Below, piece by piece: positions 52,107-59,695 of a stretch of 64,000 bases of DNA. Each line of letters opens with the position of its first letter. Position 1 is the stretch's first letter. The stretch is from NCBI RefSeq assembly GCF_003732665.1, contig NZ_MOBP01000012.1, positions 370,325 to 434,324 on the forward strand, written 5' to 3'. A model generated the notes under the pieces. That model ran no database searches and had not been told where the DNA came from. It worked only from the letters and a program-made list of their open reading frames with translations. This stretch comes from Pseudomonas frederiksbergensis. Its GTDB lineage: Bacteria > Pseudomonadota > Gammaproteobacteria > Pseudomonadales > Pseudomonadaceae. A program made the translations under genes and the position numbers.

Positions 52107-52985
52107 TCAAGAACGCTTGCCGGCGCCGCGAGCGAAACGACGCTCCAGACGGCTTTGACCAAAGGACAGCACGGTGACGGCGACCAGATACCAGATACCG
52201 GCGACGATCAGCAGCTCCATCACGCGGGCGTTGGCGTAGTAGATGTTCTGGGCGTTGTAGAGCAGTTCCGAGTACTGGATGACGCTCGCCAGCGAGGTCA
52301 TTTTCACCATGCCGATGAATTCGTTGCCGACCGGCGGAATGATGATGCGCATGGCTTGCGGCAGGATGATCCGGCGCAGCGCTTGCAGGCGCGGCATGCC
52401 GATGGACTTGGCGGCTTCGTATTGCCCGGTGTCCACGGACAGCAAACCGGCGCGTACCACTTCGGCGGTGTAGGCGCCCTGATTGATGCTCAAGCCGAGA
52501 AGGGCGGCCACGAACGGCGTCATCAGGCTCACGGTGTCCATTTCGAACAGGCCGGGGATGCCGATGGTGGGAAAAATCAGCGCCAGGTTGAACCACAACA
52601 GCAGTTGCAGGATTAGCGGCGTGCCACGGAACAGCCAGGTGTAGGTCACCGCGACGTAGCGCAGGATCGGGTTGGCCGACATGCGCATGATCGCCGTGAT
52701 CACCCCGAACACAATGCCCAACGCCATGGCCAGCACCGCCATGACGATGGTGTTGAACAAGCCCCAGAGGATCGCCTGAGAGGTGACGAACTGGCCGATG
52801 TAGGACCATTCAATCTTGCCTTCGGCGAAAGCGCGGACCAGGCCGAGGATGGCGATAACAATGACGGTGGCGAAGAAAATCCGCCCGTAATAGCGCCGTG
52901 GCACGTGGTGGTATTGGGTGATATCGAACTGGTTTTCCGCCAGTTTGCGCTCCGACTGGAGACGTTCTGCCTGAGTCTGGCTCAT
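52107..52985 (-). CDS. ABC transporter permease (polar amino acid type)
   Basis: A 292-residue HisM-like permease with an N-terminal cytoplasmic stretch and five helices. The EAA loop is YEAAKSIGMPRLQALRRIILPQAMRIIIPPVGNEF. Single permease gene, so probably a homodimer. It follows the lyase gene with a REP pair between. Confidence 0.92.
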   Translation of the reverse strand: MSQTQAERLQSERKLAENQFDITQYHHVPRRYYGRIFFATVIVIAILGLVRAFAEGKIEWSYIGQFVTSQAILWGLFNTIVMAVLAMALGIVFGVITAIMRMSANPILRYVAVTYTWLFRGTPLILQLLLWFNLALIFPTIGIPGLFEMDTVSLMTPFVAALLGLSINQGAYTAEVVRAGLLSVDTGQYEAAKSIGMPRLQALRRIILPQAMRIIIPPVGNEFIGMVKMTSLASVIQYSELLYNAQNIYYANARVMELLIVAGIWYLVAVTVLSFGQSRLERRFARGAGKRS

Positions 52986-53030
52986 GATGTTTCTCCGTAC
53001 ACTGGTGTTTCAGGTCAACCCCAATCCCCT

Positions 53031-53120
53031 TGTGGGAGCGGGCTTGCTCGCGAAAGCGGTGTGTCAGCCAACAACGATGTTGAATGTGCCGGTCTCTTCG
53101 CGAGCAAGCCCGCTCCCACA
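53031..53120. repeat. REP pair, head type A, long spacer
   Basis: Inverted type A heads around GGTGTGTCAGCCAACAACGA and on; lies within the operon between the lyase and permease genes. Confidence 0.9.
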
Positions 53121-53136
53121 GGTTTTGCGTCTTGTT

Positions 53137-54564
53137 TCAGAGACGGAAGCCCTGGTAGTTCTCGGTCCACGCATGCTGGGCGGCGAGGGCGGTTTTCAGG
53201 CGGCCGATCTGCTCGCGCACCCGCTCTGGCGCGGTGCCGCCCCAGCCACTGCGGGCAGCGATAGCGGCTTCAAGGGTCAGGCTATCGCGTACTTCCGGGG
53301 TCAGGCGTGAGTCGATTTCTGCCAGCAGCGCCGGGGACGCTTCCCACAATTCGATGTCGTGTTTCTCACAGGCCTGGACCAGCGCGCCGGTGATTTCATG
53401 GGCTTCCTTGAATGGCACGCCGCGCATGGCCAGCCAATCGGCGACTTCAGTCGCCAGAGTGAAGCCCAATGGCGCCTGGCGCCGCAGCTCTTCCACATTG
53501 ACCTTCATGGTCGCGACCATCCCGGCCATGGCCGGCAGCACCAGCAGCAGGGTGTCGACGCTATCCAGCACGCCGTTTTTGTCCTCGCTCAAATCGCGGT
53601 TGTAGGACAGCGGCAGGGATTTGAGGGTGGAGAGCAAACCGGTGAGGTTACCGATCAAGCGGCCCGCCTTGCCCCGGGCCAGTTCGGCGATGTCCGGGTT
53701 TTTCTTCTGGGGCATGATTGAGCTGCCAGTGGCATAGGCATCGTCCAGCGCAACCCAGCGAAATTGCCGCGACGACCACAGGCAAAATTCTTCAGCGAGG
53801 CGGGAAATGTTGATCCCGAGCATGCTGGCGATAAACAGGAATTCGGCAACGTGGTCGCGACTGGCGACAGCATCGATGGAGTTTTCGCACACGCCGCTGT
53901 AGCCCATTTCCTTGGCCGACTGCTGGGGCTGGCGAGCAATGGCGGAACCTGCCATGGCGGCGGCACCGAGTGGCGACAGCGAGGTGCGGGCGTCCCAATC
54001 CACCAGGCGTTGCACATCACGCAGCATCGATTGGGCGTGGGCCAGCAAGTGGTGGGCGAAAACGATCGGCTGGGCTTGCTGCAAGTGGGTGAAGCCCGGG
54101 CAGATGCTTTCGATGTGTTGCTCGGCCTGATCCACCAGCGCTTGTTGCAGGGCCAGCACTTCAACGGCCAGGGTGCGCACGTGGTCACGCAGGAACAGGC
54201 GCAGGTCGTTGGCGGTCTGGTCGTTGCGGGAACGACCGGCGCGCAGCTTGCCGCCCAAAGCGCCGAGGCGTTCGGTCAGCAGGCGTTCGATAAAGGTGTG
54301 GACGTCTTCGTCGTCGAGGGTCGGGGCGATGCTGCCGGCCTTGAAGTCAGCGCCAATCTGGTCCAGGGCACCGAGCATGGTGCGGGTTTCTTCTTCGCTC
54401 AAAAGACCTGCGCGTTGCAGTTCCCCGGCATGGGCCTTGGACCCGGCCAAGTCGTACGGGGTCAGGCGAAAGTAGCGCTCAGGGCAACGGGACAGGGCCG
54501 CCAGGGCTTCGGACGGGCCGCTTTTGAAGCGTGCACCCCAGAGACGGTCGGTGGTTTGAGACAT
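53137..54564 (-). CDS. Argininosuccinate lyase-like C-N lyase (paralogue, substrate probably not argininosuccinate)
   Basis: A 475-residue aspartase/fumarase-superfamily lyase. ATG 54564 has GAGGAAAA upstream. The catalytic loop TGSSIMPQKKNPDIAEL, GRSRNDQTANDLRLFLRD and FTHLQQAQPI are those of ASL. However, three positions that line the argininosuccinate pocket in human ASL (Ser27, Asp31, Gln326 by my alignment) are Cys27, Tyr31 and Ser326 here (DLSEDKN in place of DLQEDKE). This suggests a different N-substituted aspartate or succinate, cleaved to fumarate and an amine. It opens a catabolic operon and is divergent from a LysR gene; Pseudomonas normally has its arginine-pathway argH elsewhere, so I do not give that symbol. 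Confidence 0.85.
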   Translation of the reverse strand: MSQTTDRLWGARFKSGPSEALAALSRCPERYFRLTPYDLAGSKAHAGELQRAGLLSEEETRTMLGALDQIGADFKAGSIAPTLDDEDVHTFIERLLTERLGALGGKLRAGRSRNDQTANDLRLFLRDHVRTLAVEVLALQQALVDQAEQHIESICPGFTHLQQAQPIVFAHHLLAHAQSMLRDVQRLVDWDARTSLSPLGAAAMAGSAIARQPQQSAKEMGYSGVCENSIDAVASRDHVAEFLFIASMLGINISRLAEEFCLWSSRQFRWVALDDAYATGSSIMPQKKNPDIAELARGKAGRLIGNLTGLLSTLKSLPLSYNRDLSEDKNGVLDSVDTLLLVLPAMAGMVATMKVNVEELRRQAPLGFTLATEVADWLAMRGVPFKEAHEITGALVQACEKHDIELWEASPALLAEIDSRLTPEVRDSLTLEAAIAARSGWGGTAPERVREQIGRLKTALAAQHAWTENYQGFRL

Positions 54565-54629
54565 TGTTGTTTTCCTCGTCGGTAAAGCGAACTGAAATCG
54601 GTATGCCGTCAGATCGAAGCGATATTTCA

Positions 54630-54720
54630 TGTAGGAGCTGCCGAAGGCTGCGATCTTTTGATCTTGTTTGACCCATGAAAGATCAAGATCAAAAGATCGC
54701 AGCCTTCGGCAGCTCCTACG
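54630..54720. repeat. Type D inverted repeat pair
   Basis: GTAGGAGCTGCCGAAGGCTG and the following CGATCTTTTGATCTT face an inverted copy. It lies in the divergent gap between the lyase and LysR genes. Confidence 0.9.
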
Positions 54721-54886
54721 TCGAAGTGTCAGCTTTTAATAGTGCGAAATCAGTGAGTTGGCACTCAGGTACGGAATTTATTAGCGGTTGCCAAGCCTTG
54801 TTTTCTGTGTTCATTATTATTGGCCAGCTATGTTTTTGTTGTTGGGCACAGATTGTTTGCTAGGGCGCCAGAGGTAAATAAGCATT
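54721..54886. promoter_or_regulatory. Divergent control region of the lyase operon and LysR gene
   Basis: This A+T-richer stretch between the type D repeat and the LysR start holds no gene. It contains inverted TTGGCA and TTGCCAAG sequences about 25 bp apart, possible parts of a LysR site, and TTTTAATAGT as a possible -10. None is certain. Confidence 0.4.
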
Positions 54887-55852
54887 ATGGAAACCCCACT
54901 TTCCAATTCCGGAAACCCCGCGCCGAAACCGACTCAGCGAGCACCATTGGCACTCAGCGGCCTGGACTTCAAACTGCTCAAAGTGTTCAAGGCCGTGGTC
55001 GAGGCGGGCGGCTTCAGTGCCGCGCAGAATGAGCTGAATGTGGGCCTGGCGGCCATCAGTAAACAGATCTCCGACCTTGAAATTCGCATCGGCATGCGCC
55101 TGTGCACCCGTGGTCGCGAGGGCTTTCACCTGACCGAAGAAGGGCGTCTGGTGTATCAGGCATCGATTGATTTGTTTGCCTCCGTCGATAACTTTCGTGA
55201 TCGGCTTAGTTCTGCGCAGAATGAACTTATTGGTGATCTTGGGGTGGGGGTTATTGACAACACATTGACCGATGAAGGCTCACCGTTAGTTGCAGCACTT
55301 AAACGGATTAATGAAGAATCGCCCAAGGTCAGATTTCAACTTCAAGCGTCACAGTTAGATGAAATAGAGCGCGGCGTGGTAGAGGGTCGATTAGTGGCGG
55401 GCATCGTCCCGGTCTATCAAAAACGCGAAGAGTTCGATTACTACTCGCTGTACGAGGAGCGTTCGGAGGTTTACTGCGCGGTCGGGCATCCGCTGTTCGC
55501 GGTGCCGGAGGCGGAAATCAGCAGCAACGTGCTCAAGGACTACGAGTGCATCAACCACCGCTACGCGATTCATCGGGACAAATTGAATTTTGCCCGCTAC
55601 GACAGCTTTTCCGCCTCTGCGACCCAGGTTGAAGCCGTGGCGTTGCTGATCAAGACCGGCCGTTTTGTGGGCTTCCTGCCGCAACATTACGCCGCCAACC
55701 TGGTGGCTCAGGGGCAATTCCGGGCAGTGCGCCCGGACCTTATTTATATCGTCACGCCGTTCAACCTGATCCTGCGCCACAACACTGTACGCAGTCCGCT
55801 GGTCAAGGCGTTTGCCCAGGCGTTGGGTGTGGATTTGAAAGTGCAAGGCTAA
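54887..55852 (+). CDS. LysR-family transcriptional regulator
   Basis: A 321-residue LTTR. The N-terminal helix-turn-helix is FKLLKVFKAVVEAGGFSAAQNELNVGLAAISKQISDLEIRIGMRLCTRG, with an unusual AAISKQISDLE where VSxxIxxLE is common. The C-terminal effector domain resembles PBP2 (IGDLGVGVIDNTLTDEGSPL, GRFVGFLPQHYAANLV). It is divergent from the lyase operon and the natural candidate for its inducer-dependent activator. Confidence 0.9.
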   Translation: METPLSNSGNPAPKPTQRAPLALSGLDFKLLKVFKAVVEAGGFSAAQNELNVGLAAISKQISDLEIRIGMRLCTRGREGFHLTEEGRLVYQASIDLFASVDNFRDRLSSAQNELIGDLGVGVIDNTLTDEGSPLVAALKRINEESPKVRFQLQASQLDEIERGVVEGRLVAGIVPVYQKREEFDYYSLYEERSEVYCAVGHPLFAVPEAEISSNVLKDYECINHRYAIHRDKLNFARYDSFSASATQVEAVALLIKTGRFVGFLPQHYAANLVAQGQFRAVRPDLIYIVTPFNLILRHNTVRSPLVKAFAQALGVDLKVQG

Positions 55853-55885
55853 CAACTAGTTCCAACCTGGAACTGCGCACGAACA

Positions 55886-55964
55886 TGTAGGAGCTGCCGA
55901 AGGCTGCGATCTTTTGATCTTGAAAGTCAAAGTCAAAAGATCGCAGCCTTCGGCAGCTCCTATA
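55886..55964. repeat. Type D inverted repeat pair
   Basis: A second type D pair between the convergent LysR and membrane glycosyltransferase genes; the hairpin probably serves both 3' ends. Confidence 0.9.
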
Positions 55965-55975
55965 GGGGACCGGTG

Positions 55976-57562
55976 TTATGGTTTGAGGTGCAATAAAACG
56001 TAATCGTTTTTATCGAAACGCCCGATCAACGCGGGTTCCAGCGAACCCAGAGAAGTGCCTTTCAGGACTTTGTAATCACTCTGATCCAGCATCACCCAAA
56101 CCGGCGCCTTGATGCTTTCCAGTTCATGGACCGATTCGGTAAACACCGGTTGCAGATCCTGCTCGATATTGACCATGAACTTGATCGCCTTGGCGTCCTT
56201 GCCCATGCCGAACAGCACCAGCGGTGCGGGTTCTTGTTGCACCAGGGTGAAGGCTGCGCGACTGAAGCTGCGCGTATCGTAGAGCTGCCGTTCTACCGGT
56301 TCGAACACCAGGATGTACACCGACCACAGCCCCAATACCGCGCTAAATGCCAGCACCTGCGCTCGCCATGCGGGCCGGAAAAACGCTGCCAGCGCGAGCA
56401 CCTGCAACACACCGAGCACAATCAATATCGGTGTCAGTGAGTTCAATACCCCGGGGAAGCGTCGCTGGCCAACCATCAATGCCACGATCAACACCCCCGG
56501 AATCACCAGCCACACCCCTTGCATCAAGCCACGCAACACGCCAAACCATCGGCCTTGCATCACCTGAAACGGATACGCGGCAATGATCGCGGCCATGGGC
56601 AGCATCGGCAGCAAGTATCGGGCTTTTTTCGCCTGGGGAATCGACAGTCCAAGCATCACAATCAGCCCGGCCGCCGCGCAGTACTGCACCAGGCGCAATG
56701 GCGGTCCGGCTTCACGCGGGTTGGTCAGGCAGATCGCTGCCAGGGCCAGCACCGCCAATGGATACGCCAACGCGTAGTTGCCCATGGAACTGGTGAAGTA
56801 ATACAGCGAACCGCTGACCCCCTCACTGCCGTCCATGCGCCCCATGAACTGCATGCGGATCACGTCCTGCATAAAGGCCGGGCCACCGCTGTGCTTGGCC
56901 AGCAGCAGCAACAAACCGACGCACACCAACAGCAGCATGGCGGCAAGCAACCCGAACGCCAGCAGGCGTTGCCACTGCCGATTGAGCAGGAAATAGCTGC
57001 ACAGCATGCCGGTCGGCACCACCAGGCCTATCGGTCCACGGATGCCAAAACCCACCAACAACAAGGCAAAGATCAGCAACCAGCGACGTGGCGCACCAAA
57101 GTGATCAGCGGCATAACCCAGGTAAAACACCGAAAACGCCACCGCCGCCAGCATCAAATCCTGGGACACGGCGCGGGTTTCGGTGACGAAGGTGTTGGTC
57201 AGCAGGAGCAGGGCGATACTCAGCAGCGCCCAGCGAGTGGAGTAGGGCGCCAGCAGTCGATACATCAATGTGACGATCACCGCGCCGGCCACCGCACTCG
57301 GCAGCCAGGCGCTGAAGGCGTTAACCTGCCCGAACGGCAGCGCCAGCAACCAGGTAAACAGCGTGCTCAGAGCCGAATAGTCGGCGTAGGGCTCACCGTA
57401 AGTGGTCGGGAACACCGTCGGCCCGTGGCGCAGCATTTCCTGGGCGAACAACACAAACCGCGAATCGAAACCGATGGCGGCCTGCTGATAAACCCCGGCC
57501 ATGAACAGCAGCAGCGCCAGCAGTCCCGCACCCAGGGACTGTCGGCGGATGGCGTCAGTCAT
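55976..57562 (-). CDS. ArnT-like membrane glycosyltransferase (PMT superfamily)
   Basis: A 528-residue, roughly twelve-helix protein from ATG 57562, 2 bp after ugd. It begins MTDAIRRQSLGAGLLALLL, with FDSRFVLFAQEMLRHGPTVFPTTYGEPYADYSALSTLFTW at the place of the ArnT catalytic-loop DESRYAEI motif; here Asp is kept (FDSRF) but the Glu is absent. A periplasmic C-terminal domain follows. It probably moves a sugar from undecaprenyl phosphate to an acceptor. It is a second GT-C enzyme in the arn operon in addition to arnT. Confidence 0.85.
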   Translation of the reverse strand: MTDAIRRQSLGAGLLALLLFMAGVYQQAAIGFDSRFVLFAQEMLRHGPTVFPTTYGEPYADYSALSTLFTWLLALPFGQVNAFSAWLPSAVAGAVIVTLMYRLLAPYSTRWALLSIALLLLTNTFVTETRAVSQDLMLAAVAFSVFYLGYAADHFGAPRRWLLIFALLLVGFGIRGPIGLVVPTGMLCSYFLLNRQWQRLLAFGLLAAMLLLVCVGLLLLLAKHSGGPAFMQDVIRMQFMGRMDGSEGVSGSLYYFTSSMGNYALAYPLAVLALAAICLTNPREAGPPLRLVQYCAAAGLIVMLGLSIPQAKKARYLLPMLPMAAIIAAYPFQVMQGRWFGVLRGLMQGVWLVIPGVLIVALMVGQRRFPGVLNSLTPILIVLGVLQVLALAAFFRPAWRAQVLAFSAVLGLWSVYILVFEPVERQLYDTRSFSRAAFTLVQQEPAPLVLFGMGKDAKAIKFMVNIEQDLQPVFTESVHELESIKAPVWVMLDQSDYKVLKGTSLGSLEPALIGRFDKNDYVLLHLKP

Positions 57563-57564
57563 CG

Positions 57565-58944
57565 TCAGGCAACCGACGAAATGGTAGACCATTGCTGGTA
57601 TGGAATCGGCAGGTTGCGCGAATCCCCTCGGCCCATCGGGAAGTACAGGAAACCGGCCCGGGACAAGCGTTCGGCGTCATACAGGTTGCGCCCGTCGAAG
57701 ATCACCGGCGCGGCGAGACGCTGGCGGATCAGATCAAAATCCGGCGCCTTGAACTGCTGCCACTCCGTGCAGATGATCAGCGCATCGGCGCCGGCCAGTA
57801 CCGATTCCGGGGTGCCCATCAACATCAGTTTCGATTCGTCCGGGTACAGGTGCTGGGTTTCCTGCATGGCTTCCGGGTCGAACGCCCGCACGTTGGCCCC
57901 GGCGGCCCACAAGGATTCCAGCAACACCCGGCTCGGCGCATCGCGCATGTCGTCGGTGTTGGGCTTGAACGCCAGGCCCCACACGGCAAAGGTCTTGCCG
58001 GTCAGATTGCCCTTGTAGAACGCGTTGACGCGCTCGAACAGCTTGTGTTTCTGCCGCTGGTTGATCGCTTCCACCGCTTGCAACAAGTCGCTGGAACAGT
58101 GGGCCTGTTCGGCGCTGTGGATCAGGGCGCGCATGTCCTTGGGAAAGCACGAGCCGCCATAACCGCAGCCTGGATAGATGAAGTGGTAGCCAATGCGCGA
58201 ATCGGCGCCGATCCCCAGGCGCACGGATTCGATGTCGGCACCCAGGTGTTCGGCCAGTTCGGCAATCTGGTTGATGAAGCTGATCTTGGTCGCCAGCATG
58301 CAGTTGGCGGCGTATTTGGTCAGCTCGGCGCTGCGCAGGTCCATGAACATGATTCGATCGTGGTTGCGGTTGAACGGTGAATAGAGATCGCGCATGACGT
58401 CGCGCACTTCATCCCGTTCGCAGCCGATGATGATGCGGTCGGGGCGCCGGCAGTCGGCCACCGCCGAACCTTCCTTGAGAAACTCGGGGTTGGAGACGAT
58501 ATCGAACTGCAACAGACGATTTGCTTCCAGGAGCCTGCGCTCGATGTGCGCACGCAGGGTGTCGCCAGTGCCGACCGGCACGGTAGATTTTTCCACCAGG
58601 ATCACCGACTGCTCGCGATGACGGGCGACAGCATCACCGACCGACAGCACGTATTTGAGGTCAGCCGAACCATCTTCGCTGGACGGCGTACCGACTGCGA
58701 TAAACAACACCTCGCCATGCTGCACGGCGAGCTTCTCGTCGGTGGTGAACTGCAGGCGCTTGGCCTCCAGACTCTCCCTGACCAGACTGGCCAGCCCCGG
58801 CTCGAAGATGCTGACGTGCCCTTGCTGGAGCAATTCGACCTTTTTGGCGTCGATGTCCATACAGATCACATCGTGGCCGACTTCAGCCAGAACGGCAGCC
58901 TGTACCAGGCCAACGTAACCACTACCAAATACACTGATTTTCAT
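57565..58944 (-). CDS. ugd: UDP-glucose 6-dehydrogenase Ugd
   Basis: A 459-residue enzyme that makes UDP-glucuronate for the aminoarabinose pathway. NAD-binding GSGYVGLVQAAVLAEVGHDV, catalytic Cys in YPGCGYGGSCFPKDMRAL, and WGLAFKPNTDDMRDAPS with the hinge Lys/Asp are visible. Overlaps arnF by 4 bp. Confidence 0.93.
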   Translation of the reverse strand: MKISVFGSGYVGLVQAAVLAEVGHDVICMDIDAKKVELLQQGHVSIFEPGLASLVRESLEAKRLQFTTDEKLAVQHGEVLFIAVGTPSSEDGSADLKYVLSVGDAVARHREQSVILVEKSTVPVGTGDTLRAHIERRLLEANRLLQFDIVSNPEFLKEGSAVADCRRPDRIIIGCERDEVRDVMRDLYSPFNRNHDRIMFMDLRSAELTKYAANCMLATKISFINQIAELAEHLGADIESVRLGIGADSRIGYHFIYPGCGYGGSCFPKDMRALIHSAEQAHCSSDLLQAVEAINQRQKHKLFERVNAFYKGNLTGKTFAVWGLAFKPNTDDMRDAPSRVLLESLWAAGANVRAFDPEAMQETQHLYPDESKLMLMGTPESVLAGADALIICTEWQQFKAPDFDLIRQRLAAPVIFDGRNLYDAERLSRAGFLYFPMGRGDSRNLPIPYQQWSTISSVA

Positions 58945-59354
58945 GGGTCATTCCTGAGAACGGCGACGCGAGCAGGTCGAGAGTTGATGGTGATGACACC
59001 CAGGATGACCAGGGCCACCCCAAGGCTTTTTGCAAGACTGAAATGTTCGTTGAACGCTGGCAGGCTGGCCGCCAGCAGGTACACCAGCGCGTAGCTGATG
59101 CTCAGCAGCGAGTAGGCCCGGCCCAGCGGTACGTCGCGCAGGGCCAGCAGCCAACTGAACATCGACAACCCATAGGCGAGGATGGCCGCCAGCACCACGC
59201 CGACCGCAACCGGATCGACGCTGCCATTGCCCAGGGCGGTGAGCCATTGATCCGGTTGCGGCAACCGGCTCATGCTCCAGCGCATGCCCAACTGCGCGGC
59301 GCTGGCCAGGGTGACGCTGCCCAGGGCGAAGGTGATTCCACGGCGCAGGCTCAT
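58941..59354 (-). CDS. arnF: ArnF, flippase subunit for undecaprenyl phosphate-aminoarabinose
   Basis: A 137-residue, four-helix EamA-like small protein starting MSLRRGITFALGSVTLASAAQ. The ATGA overlap with arnE upstream and overlap with ugd downstream fix the start at 59354. With ArnE it moves the modified lipid carrier to the periplasmic face. Confidence 0.9.
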   Translation of the reverse strand: MSLRRGITFALGSVTLASAAQLGMRWSMSRLPQPDQWLTALGNGSVDPVAVGVVLAAILAYGLSMFSWLLALRDVPLGRAYSLLSISYALVYLLAASLPAFNEHFSLAKSLGVALVILGVITINSRPARVAVLRNDP

Positions 59355-59695
59355 GTGTGTTGCCCCAGCAAAACCACACCGCCAATGACAAGTGCCACGC
59401 CCAGCCAATGGCGACGGTCGACGGGTTCGTTAAAGATGAAGCGGGCGACCAAGGTGATCAGCACAAAATTGAGACTGAGCATCGGATAGGCGACGCCGAC
59501 TTCCAGGCGCTGCAATACCAATAGCCAGACCAGCAAGCCCATGCCGAGGGAGAACAGCGCCAGCCACAACCAGGGCGAGCGCAGTTTTTCGCCCCAGCCG
59601 GAGTCCTTGCCGCGCCAGCTCTCCACGGCGTATTTCTGCGCGATCTGACCCAGGCACGTCAGCAGGCACGCGGTCAGCAGCAGAAGCAGGCTCAT
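59351..59695 (-). CDS. arnE: ArnE, flippase subunit
   Basis: A 114-residue four-helix protein (MSLLLLLTACLLTCLGQIAQKYAVESW..., AYPMLSLNFVLITLVARFIFNEPVD). Forms the heterodimeric flippase with ArnF. Overlaps arnT by 4 bp. Confidence 0.92.
   Translation of the reverse strand: MSLLLLLTACLLTCLGQIAQKYAVESWRGKDSGWGEKLRSPWLWLALFSLGMGLLVWLLVLQRLEVGVAYPMLSLNFVLITLVARFIFNEPVDRRHWLGVALVIGGVVLLGQHT

Noticed and set aside
12203..53120. CRISPR-like appearance of recurring palindromic repeats
   Set aside because: They occur as isolated inverted pairs in intergenic gaps, not as evenly spaced direct repeats, and no cas gene is present.
53137..54564. Calling the lyase argH of arginine biosynthesis
   Set aside because: The operon context and three altered pocket residues argue against it; Pseudomonas has its arginine argH at another locus.
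54675..54863. Short plus-strand open frame before the LysR gene
   Set aside because: Its first third is a translated type D repeat and the rest has no recognisable feature or ribosome site.
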